A stretch of DNA of 26,929 nt, from contig WGDQ01000118.1 of assembly GCA_015493185.1 (NCBI GenBank), positions 1-26,929 of the forward strand, written 5' to 3'. This DNA is from Planctomycetaceae bacterium. GTDB taxonomy: Bacteria; Planctomycetota; Planctomycetia; Pirellulales; JAEUIK01. The stretch's first letter is position 1. Every line of letters begins with the position of its first letter. The translations under genes and the position numbers were made by a program. The notes below the pieces were generated by a model that was given only the letters and a program-made list of their open reading frames with translations, made no database searches and was not told where the DNA came from. Shown piece by piece: positions 16,915 to 25,480 of this stretch.

Positions 16915-19383
16915 GTGCAACGAAAGCAGAAATTGATTTGCGATCGCTCGGCGACGAGATTTTGGCAATGGGGCCGGGCGGTTTTGACGCTTTTGGCCAT
17001 GATGTCGTTGGCAATAGCGTGCGGATGTGGCGCATCGACCGAGCAGGAAGCACTGGCACAGGAACCGTCTGCTAGGGCTTCAGGCAGCGCGGCCGAAGAT
17101 GGTGGTGCCGCGGGAACCGAAGCGGATCGTTCCGGATCGGATGGCACTGCAAATCGCCGTGGGGAGAAGGACTCCGTGCAATCCAATGGTGCCCAGCTCC
17201 AGGACGAAAGCGGTTCGCGTGAAACGGTCCCGGACGATCAGGCAGACGAGGATTCGAAAAGCGGAGATGCGGAACGTACGTCTTCTGGGAATGCCGATGT
17301 GAAACCGAACGTGCCGAGCGAAGAATCGGAGCCTGAGCACCCTTTTCCGAACCGTGTGCCCGCTCCGCCGCTGTTGGGTGCGGTTGACTGGATCAACACC
17401 GCGGGACCGATCGACCTGCGGGAGCTGCGGGGCAAGTTCGTGCTGCTCGACTTCTGGACCTACTGCTGCATCAACTGCATGCACCTGTTGCCAGAGCTCA
17501 AAAAGCTGGAGCGCGCGTTTCCAAACGAGCTGGTGGTAATCGGCATCCATTCGGCCAAATTCGAAACGGAAGAAGATACGCAAAATATTCGCGCGGCCGT
17601 CTTGCGCTATGAGATCGAGCATCCTGTAGTAAACGACGCGAAGCACGTGTTGTGGAATCGCTATGGGGCGCGTAGCTGGCCCACCCTGATCGTGATCGAT
17701 CCGGAAGGCAACGTGGTGGCTCGGGATAGCGGCGAAGTGCCATTCGAGGCGATGAAGGCGTTTTTCGATGCGGCGATTCCGTATTACCGGGCCAGGGGAC
17801 TGTTGGACGAAACCCCGATTCGCTTCGATCTGGAGCGTTATCGGGCAGGAGCCACGCCACTGCGGTTTCCCGGCAAAGTGTTGGCTGATGAAAAGGGCGG
17901 TCGGCTATTCATCGCCGATAGCAACCACAACCGCATCGTGGTCACGCGGTTCGACGGCACATTGGTTGAGGTCATTGGCCAAGGCGCGATCGGCCGTAAC
18001 GATGGCGATTTCGAGACAGCCCAGTTCAATAAGCCGCAGGGCATGTGCCTGCGCGAGGAAACGCTGTATGTTGCCGACACGGAAAATCATTTGCTGCGCA
18101 AGGTCGACCTTAGGAATCGCCGGGTAACGACCATTGCTGGCACGGGGCGGCAAGGACGCGGTTGGCCGGGAATCGATTTCGACCAACGTGATGCGGTGGG
18201 GCGTCCCAAAATGCCCGACCGCTGGGCCGGGCCGCCGTTACGTACGGCGCTCAATAGTCCGTGGGATCTTTGGATTCACGGTACCACGCTTTACATCGCT
18301 ATGGCCGGACCGCATCAGATTTGGGCCATGCCATTGGATGAGTCGGAGGTGTTTATCTACGCGGGCAATGGCCGAGAAGACATTGTGGACGGTCCGCTCG
18401 TTCCCCACGAACCGTATGAAGCCGGTTATGCGTCGTTTGCCCAACCGAGCGGTTTGACTTCGGATGGGCAGTGGCTCTATGTAGCCGATAGCGAAGGAAG
18501 TTCGATCCGGCGTGTTCCCTTCGAACCAGACGGCGAGGTTGACACGCTGCTGGGCACGGCGCACCTGCCTGCTGGCCGGCTGTTCACTTTCGGCGACGTT
18601 GACGGCGAGGGCTCCGAGGTGCGATTCCAACACCCACTGGGTGTGGCGTATTACAAAGGATGCTTGTACGTGGCCGACACGTACAACAATAAAATCAAGG
18701 TGGTTGATCCAGAAGCCCGCACAGCGAAAACACTCGTTGGAACAGGCGAGGCGGGCCTGAGCGACGATCCGCCACGTTTCGATGAGCCAGCGGGCATCAC
18801 TGCCGCAGGGGGCAAATTATACGTAGCCGATACGGATAATCATCGCATCCGTGTAATCGACCTGAACGACGGAAATCGCGTCGGCACGCTGGATATCCCA
18901 GAGCTCGAGCCGCCTCGAACAATGATGGTTGCTGAATCAGGGCCGACCGACGCTTTTTCTGACGTTCGCCGGGAAAAGCTGGCGATGCAACGGATTGCTC
19001 CGCAGCACGGTTCGCTGCGGTTGCGATTCGAAATTGAACTGCCCGAAGGATATAAGATCAACCCGGATGCGCCGCGGGTTTATCGCGTGTCGGTCGAAGG
19101 AGAAGAGGGACCGCTTGAGCGCGAGGGACTGGGGAAACTTCAGTCGCTGCCGCCTGCAGACGGGAAGGCCAGTGGCTGGGTGGTGCAATTGCCTCTTCGC
19201 TCGGGTGTCACCACCGGCAATGAGGTGCTCGACGTGGTTGTCGGCTTCTACTATTGCAAGACGGGGGCCGAGGGCGTGTGCAAGGCGGCAACCGCCGCCT
19301 GGACAGTTCCCGTCGCCTTTGCCCCGGATGCACGGGCAGATAACCTTGTGTTGCGGTACCGCTTGCCCCAGTCTTCGCCATAG
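16915..19383 (+). CDS. Thioredoxin-NHL repeat-DsbD-like fusion lipoprotein (NHLRC2-like)
   Basis: 822 residues, GTG start with GGACGAGG about 9 bases upstream. Residues 22-38 are a hydrophobic leader ending in AIACGC, lipobox-like, so membrane anchoring outside the cytoplasm is likely. Residues 40-145 form a Ser/Glu/Asp/Gly-rich linker. Residues 150-295 form a thioredoxin-like domain with WTYCCINC (C184, C185, C188) and the cis-Pro in SWPT (P256). From about 315 to 660 run NHL beta-propeller blades (LFIADSNHNRIVV, LYVADTENHLLRKVD, LYVADTYNNKIKVVD, LYVADTDNHRIRVID). The last about 120 residues resemble the N-terminal domain of DsbD, with YYCKTGAEGVCKA (C781, C789). The CCINC thioredoxin plus NHL order is that of NHLRC2. 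A disulfide or redox role in the envelope is likely; the substrate is unknown. Monocistronic. Confidence 0.9.
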   Translation: MQRKQKLICDRSATRFWQWGRAVLTLLAMMSLAIACGCGASTEQEALAQEPSARASGSAAEDGGAAGTEADRSGSDGTANRRGEKDSVQSNGAQLQDESGSRETVPDDQADEDSKSGDAERTSSGNADVKPNVPSEESEPEHPFPNRVPAPPLLGAVDWINTAGPIDLRELRGKFVLLDFWTYCCINCMHLLPELKKLERAFPNELVVIGIHSAKFETEEDTQNIRAAVLRYEIEHPVVNDAKHVLWNRYGARSWPTLIVIDPEGNVVARDSGEVPFEAMKAFFDAAIPYYRARGLLDETPIRFDLERYRAGATPLRFPGKVLADEKGGRLFIADSNHNRIVVTRFDGTLVEVIGQGAIGRNDGDFETAQFNKPQGMCLREETLYVADTENHLLRKVDLRNRRVTTIAGTGRQGRGWPGIDFDQRDAVGRPKMPDRWAGPPLRTALNSPWDLWIHGTTLYIAMAGPHQIWAMPLDESEVFIYAGNGREDIVDGPLVPHEPYEAGYASFAQPSGLTSDGQWLYVADSEGSSIRRVPFEPDGEVDTLLGTAHLPAGRLFTFGDVDGEGSEVRFQHPLGVAYYKGCLYVADTYNNKIKVVDPEARTAKTLVGTGEAGLSDDPPRFDEPAGITAAGGKLYVADTDNHRIRVIDLNDGNRVGTLDIPELEPPRTMMVAESGPTDAFSDVRREKLAMQRIAPQHGSLRLRFEIELPEGYKINPDAPRVYRVSVEGEEGPLEREGLGKLQSLPPADGKASGWVVQLPLRSGVTTGNEVLDVVVGFYYCKTGAEGVCKAATAAWTVPVAFAPDARADNLVLRYRLPQSSP

Positions 19384-19412
19384 CTCTGAGCGGCGTGCGA
19401 AAGCCCGGAAAA

Positions 19413-19466
19413 GGCCACAGATTATGTGGTCGCTGCGGTCTCCAAGCGGTTGTGGGAGACTGTTTT
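19413..19466 (+). terminator. Two consecutive hairpins ending in a T-rich stretch
   Basis: Hairpin one: GGCCACA (19413-19419) with TGTGGTC (19425-19431), one wobble pair. Hairpin two: GTCTCC (19438-19443) with GGAGAC (19455-19460), followed by TGTTTT. They lie 30-80 bases after the thioredoxin-NHL gene stop, as expected for its terminator, though the T-run is short. Confidence 0.45.
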
Positions 19467-19593
19467 GCCGCATTTTGGCTTCGGAAGCCCCAAGCGTAGC
19501 TAGCGTTCGTTCGGTTGTTGGGTAACCGGCGCTTTGCTGGCCACAGTCACCCACGTTGAGGCCGATTTCGCGCTTTTCCGCGCAGGGGAACCA

Positions 19594-19623
19594 TTGCCAA
19601 AGCGGGTTTGGCACCGTTACAAT
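19594..19623 (+). promoter_or_regulatory. Predicted sigma-70 promoter of ffh with overlapping palindrome
   Basis: TTGCCA (19594-19599) and TACAAT (19618-19623) with an 18-base spacer. A perfect inverted repeat TGCCAAA/TTTGGCA (19595-19601 and 19607-19613) overlaps the -35 and spacer, and a 12-bp palindrome TTTAGGCCTAAA (19639-19650) follows the expected start point. Either could be an operator; neither matches a site I know. Confidence 0.5.
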
Positions 19624-19826
19624 TCCGGGTTTACATGATTTAGGCCTAAAGTCTGTCTACCGGCCTTTTTGGGACGCGTCGGCGTGATCCATAGTCCGCG
19701 TGGACCGGGGACTGCGTGCCCGACGTCGAGGTGGGCGGGCGAAGTGACGCGTCCGCTGCGTGGAGCGTTGTGCCCGCTGCCGGATGGGCGAAAAAGAATC
19801 GAACCGCATCGCTGCGGAAGTCTTAC

Positions 19827-21305
19827 ATGTTTGAATCGTTACAGCAAAACCTGACCTCGGCGCTAAAAACGCTTCGCGGAAAAGGGAAGCTGACCGAAGC
19901 CAATATGCGCGAAGGGCTGCGGTTGGTACAGCAAGCGTTGCTTGAGGCCGACGTTAGCTACTCGGTGGCGAAGGATTTTATCGAGCGAGTTGCCCAGCAG
20001 GCGACGGGTGAACGGGTGCTCAGTTCGCTTGATCCGAGCCAGCAGGTGGTGGGCATCGTTTACAAAGAGCTGGTCGATTTGATGGGGCCAGTCGACCACA
20101 GTCTGCATCTACGGGGGGAAACTCCCGTGTTGATGCTCTGCGGCCTGCAAGGCTCAGGCAAAACGACCACCTGCGGCAAGTTGGGAAGGTTGATTGCCGA
20201 GCGGGGCCGCAAACCACTGATGGTGGCCGCCGACTTGAAACGCCCCGGCGCCGTGCAGCAGTTGCAGATCATTGGCCAGCAGGTGGGTGTGCCCGTATAC
20301 AGCGAAGAGGGGCAGACCGATCCGGTCAAAGTGTGCCGCAACGCCGTCAAGCATGCTCGGGAAACCGGGGCCGATGTGGTTTTGCTCGATACGGCCGGGC
20401 GCCTGCACATCGACGACGAACTGATGCAGGAGCTGGCCACCGTCGAGCGTCAGGTGCAGCCCGAGCAAGTGTATCTGGTCGTCGATGCCATGACGGGCCA
20501 GGACGCAGTGAACAGCGCCAAGGCGTTCAACGAGGCGCTAGAGCTCGACGGCGTGATCATGACGAAGCTCGACGGCGACGCCCGCGGGGGGGCCGCGCTG
20601 AGCGTGAAGGCCGTAACCGGTGTGCCGATCAAATTCATAGGCGTCGGCGAGCATCTGGAGGATTTAGAAGAGTTTCACCCAGACCGGATGGCCAGCCGCA
20701 TTCTGGGCATGGGCGATGTGTTGACACTGGTTGAGCAAGCACAACGCCGATTCGACCAGGAAGAAATGGCCCGGCAGGAAGAGCGTCTCCGGGCCGGCGA
20801 GTTCACGCTCGACGACTTTCGCAAAATGGTAGCCCAAACCACGAAATTGGGCCCTTTGCAAAAAGTGATCTCGATGATGCCCGGAATGGGGGCCTTCGGC
20901 GGAATGCTCGAGGGTGCCGATGTCGAGAAAGACATGAAGCGACTGTTTGGCATTATCGATTCGATGACGCCTGATGAGCGACGTAATCCGACAAAAATTA
21001 TCGATCAGAGCCGACGACGGCGAATTGCAGCGGGGGCGGGCGTTGAGCCCCACGAGGTGAACGAGCTCGTTAAGCTTTTCGGCATGATGGCCCCGCAGGT
21101 GAAAGAAATGGCCGGCCTCGGCATGCGGGATCGGATGAAAAAAATTCAGGAGTTGCAACGCGGGGGCTTTCTCGATCCGGGCGCCAAGATGACGCGGCAG
21201 AAAAAGAGCACTGGCAAGCGGCTCTCGGCGCAGGAGAAAAAACAGCGCCGCAAAGAACGTGAAAGGCAGTTGAGGCGGCTGAAACGCAAGAAACGCAGAG
21301 GATAG
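19827..21305 (+). CDS. ffh: Signal recognition particle protein Ffh
   Basis: 492 residues from ATG 19827 (MFESLQQNLTSALK), the usual Ffh start; GGAAG precedes it. The open frame upstream to 19716 is not conserved. N domain 1-95; G domain with P-loop GLQGSGKTTTCGKL (106-119), AADLKRPGAVQQL, DTAGRL (188-193), TKLDGDARGGAALS; M domain from about 300 with the Met-rich MMPGMGAFGGM loop and the RRRRIAAGAG segment that contacts SRP RNA. The C-terminus is an unusually basic tail of about 35 residues (KKQRRKERERQLRRLKRKKRRG-like), which I read as RNA- or ribosome-binding. Ffh with SRP RNA targets nascent membrane proteins to FtsY. First gene of a cluster with rpsP, trmD and rplS. No SRP RNA gene was seen here. 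Confidence 0.98.
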   Translation: MFESLQQNLTSALKTLRGKGKLTEANMREGLRLVQQALLEADVSYSVAKDFIERVAQQATGERVLSSLDPSQQVVGIVYKELVDLMGPVDHSLHLRGETPVLMLCGLQGSGKTTTCGKLGRLIAERGRKPLMVAADLKRPGAVQQLQIIGQQVGVPVYSEEGQTDPVKVCRNAVKHARETGADVVLLDTAGRLHIDDELMQELATVERQVQPEQVYLVVDAMTGQDAVNSAKAFNEALELDGVIMTKLDGDARGGAALSVKAVTGVPIKFIGVGEHLEDLEEFHPDRMASRILGMGDVLTLVEQAQRRFDQEEMARQEERLRAGEFTLDDFRKMVAQTTKLGPLQKVISMMPGMGAFGGMLEGADVEKDMKRLFGIIDSMTPDERRNPTKIIDQSRRRRIAAGAGVEPHEVNELVKLFGMMAPQVKEMAGLGMRDRMKKIQELQRGGFLDPGAKMTRQKKSTGKRLSAQEKKQRRKERERQLRRLKRKKRRG

Positions 21306-21462
21306 TGCTCAGGCGGAAGTCCGACTCGCCGTACCTTTCAAATGCGGATCGTTTGCCGCGGAGAACACACGCTGAGTAGCTGAGCCAACAGAGGGTGAGC
21401 GATCTTGTTTCAGGTAGTGTGGGTGGTCTGGTCTTAAAGCAAAGCAAACTGTTTAGAGCCGG

Positions 21463-21491
21463 TTGACAAAACGACTGGTAGCAAACAACTA
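21463..21491 (+). promoter_or_regulatory. Possible promoter before rpsP
   Basis: A perfect TTGACA at 21463-21468 lies in the 282-base ffh-rpsP gap, but the sequence 16-18 bases later (ACAACTAA) is a poor -10 element. The gap is long enough for rpsP to have its own promoter. Confidence 0.3.
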
Positions 21492-21587
21492 AAGGGTCGA
21501 CTGCTGAACGACGGGTACGTAAACCCGGTGGCCGAGCGTCGAACTTTGACACACACGATTTTTTAGCACACGAAGGAGAAACCGACG

Positions 21588-22040
21588 GTGGCAGTCAGGA
21601 TTCGTATGAAACGAATGGGACGACGACATCGCCCGTTCTTCCGCATTTGCGTGATGGACGCGCGGGCACCGCGCGACGGCAAAGTGCTGGAGGAAGTGGG
21701 CGTTTACGATCCCATGGTGCCCGATACCGATGCGCGGGTGGTGCTGAATCACGAACGCGTATCGCATTGGCTGAGTGTTGGTGCGCAGCCGACGGAGAAA
21801 GTGGCTGTGCTGATCAAGAAGTATGGTCCGGGCGGCACGCGTGTCGAGCAGAACAAGGCGGCCCGCGAAAAGCTGCTCATGGCCAAGCCGGTTCCTCCCG
21901 CGCCCAAGCCGGCAGTGAAGCCAGCCGACGAGCCGGAAACGGGCAGTGCGACGGCTGAGGAGACGAACGCGAGCGCAACCTCGGAGAACGCCGAGGCGGA
22001 GTCGTCCTCAGCCAACGCCGAGGGTGAAGTCTCGTCGTGA
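21588..22040 (+). CDS. rpsP: 30S ribosomal protein bS16 with acidic C-terminal extension
   Basis: 150 residues; GTG start with GAAGGAG 10 bases upstream. Residues 1-80 are a standard bS16 (MAVRIRMKRMGRRHRPFFRI, VGVYDPM, HWLSVGAQPTEKV), a small-subunit assembly protein. Bacterial bS16 is normally 80-90 residues, whereas here some 60 extra residues follow, rich in Ala, Glu, Ser and Pro (EETNASATSENAEAESS), probably disordered and exposed. rimM, which often follows rpsP, is absent: the trmD start is only about 108 bases on. Confidence 0.97.
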   Translation: MAVRIRMKRMGRRHRPFFRICVMDARAPRDGKVLEEVGVYDPMVPDTDARVVLNHERVSHWLSVGAQPTEKVAVLIKKYGPGGTRVEQNKAAREKLLMAKPVPPAPKPAVKPADEPETGSATAEETNASATSENAEAESSSANAEGEVSS

Positions 22041-22148
22041 TAGCTGGGCTGTGTGTTTGTGGGAGGCCAATTTAAGAAGCGGTCTGGTTTTCAGCATCGG
22101 CAGGACGCTAGCACACGGCAACAAGCCGGATTGAAACGGCCTGCGATC

Positions 22149-22925
22149 ATGATGCGATTCGATGTGCTGACCCTGTTCCCGGAAATCTTTTCCGGTTACA
22201 TCGGGCAAAGCCTGCTGCATAAGGCGATCGAAAGTGGCCGGGTCGAAGTGGTGTTGCACGATATCCGCCATTGGGCCAAAGGACGACATCGGCAAGTCGA
22301 CGATCGACCCTTTGGTGGTGGACCTGGCATGGTGATGAAAGTGGAGCCGGTGGTTGAGTGTGTCGAGGCCGTGCAGGCCATGGCTGAGACACCGGGCCAT
22401 TTGGTAATGCTAACCCCGCAGGGAAAGCGACTCGATCAGGCAATGGTTGAATCCTTGGCAGCCAAGCCACGGCTTTTGCTGCTTTGCGGCCGATACGAAG
22501 GATTTGACGAGCGGATCCGGGAGATTTTGAAACCTGAGGAAATCTCCATCGGCGACTACATTCTTAACGGTGGTGAAGTGGCAGCAATGGTTGTGATGGA
22601 TGCCGTCGTAAGGCTGGTGCCTGGTGTGTTGGGGCATGAACAGAGTGCACGAGATGATTCCTTTTCCGACGAACAGCGGTCGCTCGAACACCCGCAATAC
22701 ACACGTCCCCGGGTTTACCGCGGGCACGAAGTGCCCGAGGTGCTGCTGAGCGGCGATCATGGACGCGTTGAGCAGTGGCGAGCCGAGCAACGAAAGCTCC
22801 GAACGCTGCTGCGGCGAGGTGCCGCCGACGGCACAGCAGCACAGTCGGAGGAAACAGCAGACCGAAACGTCTCGACATCTGGAAGCAAGTCGGACCAGAC
22901 CGGAAATATACCCCATCGAAAATGA
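22149..22925 (+). CDS. trmD: tRNA (guanine-N1-)-methyltransferase TrmD
   Basis: 258 residues from ATG 22149 (MMRFDVLTLFPEIF); the frame is open further upstream, but those residues are not conserved, and the second Met could also be the start. SPOUT-fold enzyme making m1G37 in tRNAs that read CNN codons, using SAM. Motifs: DDRPFGGGPGMVMK (51-64), LLCGRYEGFDERI (111-123) and SIGDYILNGGE (133-143), which form the trefoil knot and SAM site, and ARDDSFSD (167-174) with the catalytic Asp. The C-terminal 30 residues (after LLRRG) are a polar low-complexity tail. Between rpsP and rplS, as in most bacteria. Confidence 0.97.
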   Translation: MMRFDVLTLFPEIFSGYIGQSLLHKAIESGRVEVVLHDIRHWAKGRHRQVDDRPFGGGPGMVMKVEPVVECVEAVQAMAETPGHLVMLTPQGKRLDQAMVESLAAKPRLLLLCGRYEGFDERIREILKPEEISIGDYILNGGEVAAMVVMDAVVRLVPGVLGHEQSARDDSFSDEQRSLEHPQYTRPRVYRGHEVPEVLLSGDHGRVEQWRAEQRKLRTLLRRGAADGTAAQSEETADRNVSTSGSKSDQTGNIPHRK

Positions 22926-23013
22926 AAAATTTGGCTTTGCGCGGCGGCACATTGCTTTTCGCCCCCCGTGTCGTTGCTCGCAAGGCGAAGTTTCCATGAA
23001 AGGAACAAACATC

Positions 23014-23397
23014 ATGTCTCAAGACATTATGAACCTGGTCGAAAAGGCCTCCATGCGTGACGAACCGCCGGAGTTTGAGATTGGCGATACCGTCGATGTG
23101 CATACGCGCATCTTGGAAGGCGAAAAAGAACGAATCCAGATTTTCAATGGCGTGGTGATTGCCCGACGAGGAGCCGGCACGCGCGAGACATTCACCGTGC
23201 GACGCATTGTGCAGGGCGAAGGCGTCGAGCGGACTTTTCCACTGCATTCGCCACGCATTGCCAAGGTGGAAGTGAAACGCTCGGGCGTCGTGCGCCGCGC
23301 CAAGCTCTATTTTCTTCGCGATCGCGTTGGTAAGGCCGTGCGGCTGCGCGAGCGCCGCGTTGATCGCAGGAAATCGAAAGAAGAAGCCCAGAAATAG
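23014..23397 (+). CDS. rplS: 50S ribosomal protein bL19
   Basis: 127 residues from ATG 23014 (MSQDIMNLVEKASMRDEPPEF), with AAAGGA nine bases upstream; an ATG six codons earlier (22996) is the other option, with a weaker site. bL19 lies at the subunit interface. Conserved parts: FEIGDTVDVHTRILEGEKERIQ, FNGVVIARRGAGTRETFTVRRI, VERTFPLHSPRIAKVEV, RAKLYFLRDRVGKAVRLRE. Normal length plus a short basic tail. Last gene of the ffh-rpsP-trmD-rplS cluster, 88 bases after trmD. Confidence 0.97.
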   Translation: MSQDIMNLVEKASMRDEPPEFEIGDTVDVHTRILEGEKERIQIFNGVVIARRGAGTRETFTVRRIVQGEGVERTFPLHSPRIAKVEVKRSGVVRRAKLYFLRDRVGKAVRLRERRVDRRKSKEEAQK

Positions 23398-23729
23398 CGC
23401 GTGTACATCCGGGGCGTGGCTATTCTAGCCGCAGAACCGGTTGAGATGTTCCAAGGCCGAACGTGCCTTTGCTGGCTTGCCGTGCAGTGCGCTTGGGAGA
23501 AGTAGCGTAGTACCCCCAGAGATCGAAAACTATTTCGACGGAGAGAGCGGAGAAGACGGTCGGACAGGATAGGGACGTCGGGAATAATAAGGAAGACGGC
23601 GTGGTTTCGCCCGGATCTGCTTGCCGTAGGTAAAAAGAATTTCGAGACAACCTACGGAAGGAAACGCAACGCAGAGAGAACGGCATGGAAGCGGCGAGTG
23701 GGGTGTGACAATTACGGGGGGCCGCCACC
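23398..23729. other. Intergenic stretch, no gene found
   Basis: About 330 bases between rplS and yraN, where many bacteria carry rnhB; no trace of it is visible. A perfect small hairpin (GGCTA 23418-23422, TAGCC 23426-23430) lies soon after rplS, without a T-run. Confidence 0.55.
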
Positions 23730-24155
23730 TTGCCTTTCGAACGACTACGAGCGTGGCTGGTCCGCTGGCGGAAGCCGACGCCGATCACGCCTCATGAACT
23801 GGGGCGGCGAGGCGAGCAAGCCGCGGCCCGGTTCTTGCGTCGGCGTGGACATCGCATCATAGCGCGACGATACCGCAATCGTTTGGGCGAAATCGATCTA
23901 ATTACCCGCGATGGCAAAACGATCGTTTTCGTTGAGGTAAAAACGCGGCGTTCGCTCAGGGCAGGACGGCCTGTTGATGCCGTTACTATTGTCAAGCAGC
24001 GACAATTGACCCGTTTGGCGCTGGCGTATCTGAAACGGCGAGGCCGACTGCACGAGCCGGCGCGATTTGACGTGATCTCGGTCTTCTGGCCCGACGGTCA
24101 GCGCCGACCGCAAATAGAACACTATCGAAATGCCTTCGATGCGGTTGGGCGGTAG
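23730..24155 (+). CDS. yraN: YraN family (UPF0102) nuclease-like protein
   Basis: 141 residues with a TTG start; a G-rich stretch lies about 7 bases upstream, so initiation may be weak. The family core is complete: LGRRGEQAAARFLRRRGHRI, then RYRNRLGEIDLITRDG, then VFVEVKTRRS, then FDVISVFWP. These are the E...D...ExK residues of a restriction-endonuclease-like fold. The cellular role is not settled; it is usually found close to rnhB and rplS. About 20 extra N-terminal residues (FERLRAWLVRWRKP) precede the core. Confidence 0.9.
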   Translation: MPFERLRAWLVRWRKPTPITPHELGRRGEQAAARFLRRRGHRIIARRYRNRLGEIDLITRDGKTIVFVEVKTRRSLRAGRPVDAVTIVKQRQLTRLALAYLKRRGRLHEPARFDVISVFWPDGQRRPQIEHYRNAFDAVGR

Positions 24156-24386
24156 CAGTTCTTTTGCTGACACCCTCGTTTTGGCCCACGGGTAATCCAG
24201 CCGGGAAATAGAGCGCGGATCTGGCCAAGTTCTACGGCCCACCGCCCCGATGATTTTGCGCAGTGCACAGACAAAGAGAGTCGGCCACGCAACGTGACGT
24301 TGCTGAGCAATCTGTCCGGCAAGCGGTGGCCGTCGGCTTGACCGCTAAACAAGACGAAGCGCTGAAGGGCCGACGAGCTATTCGTT

Positions 24387-24845
24387 CTATTCGTCGCAAG
24401 ATACAGAATCGTCGGTGTCGTCGCCGATGGTCGAGTCGGCTGTGAGCGGCTGCCGGCCCCGAAATCCGGCGTCGAGCTCGTGCCAGTAGAGAACTTCGGG
24501 TTCGCCTAATTTCCAGCAGAGATAGATACGACGTCCATCCATTTCCGCGGGGAAATCGACGATACCTTCGACGCCGTTTTTCAACTCGATACCCAACTGC
24601 CGCAGCTCCTGGACATACTCTTGAAGCTGCTGCCCGTCTTTTTCAAGCTCCTGTTCGATCTGCGCCAGCTCTTCACTATAGGGATCGTTGGGCTCTGGGT
24701 CGCGATCGCCCCGCAGCAGAAGAACCCGCTCGCGACGGTCGACAACCTGCCGCGAAAGCTCGACCAGATCTTCGACAATCGCGCGTACCAAGGGCAGCGC
24801 GGCATTGGCTTCTTCCAGCGTGTAGATCTTCTTGGGCTGCTTCAT
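24387..24845 (-). CDS. DUF2203 family protein
   Basis: 152 residues from ATG 24845 (MKQPKKIYTLEEANAALPLV), with AGAGG about 8 bases upstream; the frame continues 21 codons further but without conservation. DUF2203 features: YTLEEANAALPLVRAIVEDL, a long coiled-coil middle (about 45-95, EELAQIEQELEKDGQQLQEY), then the conserved RQLGIELKNGVEGIVDFPAEMDGRRIYLCWKLGEPEVLYWHELDAGF-type segment. The tail is acidic. Function unknown; predicted cytosolic. Convergent with yraN and separated from nuoI by about 110 bases. Confidence 0.88.
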   Translation of the reverse strand: MKQPKKIYTLEEANAALPLVRAIVEDLVELSRQVVDRRERVLLLRGDRDPEPNDPYSEELAQIEQELEKDGQQLQEYVQELRQLGIELKNGVEGIVDFPAEMDGRRIYLCWKLGEPEVLYWHELDAGFRGRQPLTADSTIGDDTDDSVSCDE

Positions 24846-24952
24846 CGGTCTGGCCTCTTTCTCGCAAGCCATCGCTGGAAAATATGAATCGGACACGAAA
24901 CGCGACATTTCCGGCCGCCGGGGGCCGGCAGCGAAATCCGTCCCCCTCTAGT

Positions 24953-25480
24953 TTATTGATTCGGCCCGCCGTGGACAGGTTCAGTAATAACTTTCGACAT
25001 GGCGACCGCTGCGGGATTCAGTGTCGCGCGGCCCCAGGCCACGTCGACCGGGAGTCGTGAGAAATCAACGATGCAGCCGTCGCGACTGTAGCAACTCAAA
25101 TCGTGTGTGGCTCCCATGAAGATGCAATCGACAGGGCATGGTTCCACGCACAAGGCGCAAAACATGCACTTGGTGTAGTCAATCGTAAACGTGTTGACGC
25201 GAAACCCTTTTGCTCCGGGCACGCGCTCTTTGCCGATATAGATGCAATCAACCGGGCACGCCTTGGCGCATTGATCGCACGCGATGCACGTTGTCAGGTC
25301 GTAGCGATGGAATCCACGATAGCGTGGGGCCACGGGCACGGGCAGCTCCGGATACTCGAAGTGTTGCGTGAATGTCCTGCGCTGGGGGTTGTACGTTTTG
25401 AACCAATAGCGCAACGTGATCCAAAGACCCTGAGCGACCGTGAAGACGGCAGTCCAAATGTCGAGTAGCCAGCGACGCAT
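24953..25480 (-). CDS. nuoI: NADH-quinone oxidoreductase subunit I (NuoI)
   Basis: 175 residues. Carries two [4Fe-4S] ferredoxin motifs, CIACDQCAKACP (C65, C68, C71, C75) and CMFCALCVEPCP (C105, C108, C111, C115), binding clusters N6a and N6b of complex I. The N-terminal LRYWFKTYNPQRRTFTQHFEYPE segment and RYRGFHRY are typical of NuoI and anchor it near the membrane arm. After the clusters, THDLSCYSRDGCIVDF and a tail follow. No other nuo gene lies within the window on either side, so the gene is detached from its usual nuoH-I-J context, at least locally. Confidence 0.95.
   Translation of the reverse strand: MRRWLLDIWTAVFTVAQGLWITLRYWFKTYNPQRRTFTQHFEYPELPVPVAPRYRGFHRYDLTTCIACDQCAKACPVDCIYIGKERVPGAKGFRVNTFTIDYTKCMFCALCVEPCPVDCIFMGATHDLSCYSRDGCIVDFSRLPVDVAWGRATLNPAAVAMSKVITEPVHGGPNQ

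Larger units (their letters stand above)
19384..19826. other. Intergenic stretch with terminator-like hairpins and the ffh promoter
   Basis: 440 bases. The left part holds two hairpins, the right part a promoter and palindromes, listed separately. The ffh frame is open through 19716-19826, but that part is not conserved. Confidence 0.6.

Noticed and set aside
19640..19826. Possible SRP RNA or structured leader before ffh
   Set aside because: The conserved GGAAGGAAGCAGCC-like SRP RNA loop is absent.
22759..23013. Long upstream start for rplS overlapping trmD
   Set aside because: Unconserved residues; ATG 23014 has a good ribosome binding site and the normal bL19 length.
23420..23788. 122-codon minus-strand frame between rplS and yraN
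   Set aside because: Composition is Ser/Arg-rich without motifs and it overlaps the start of yraN.
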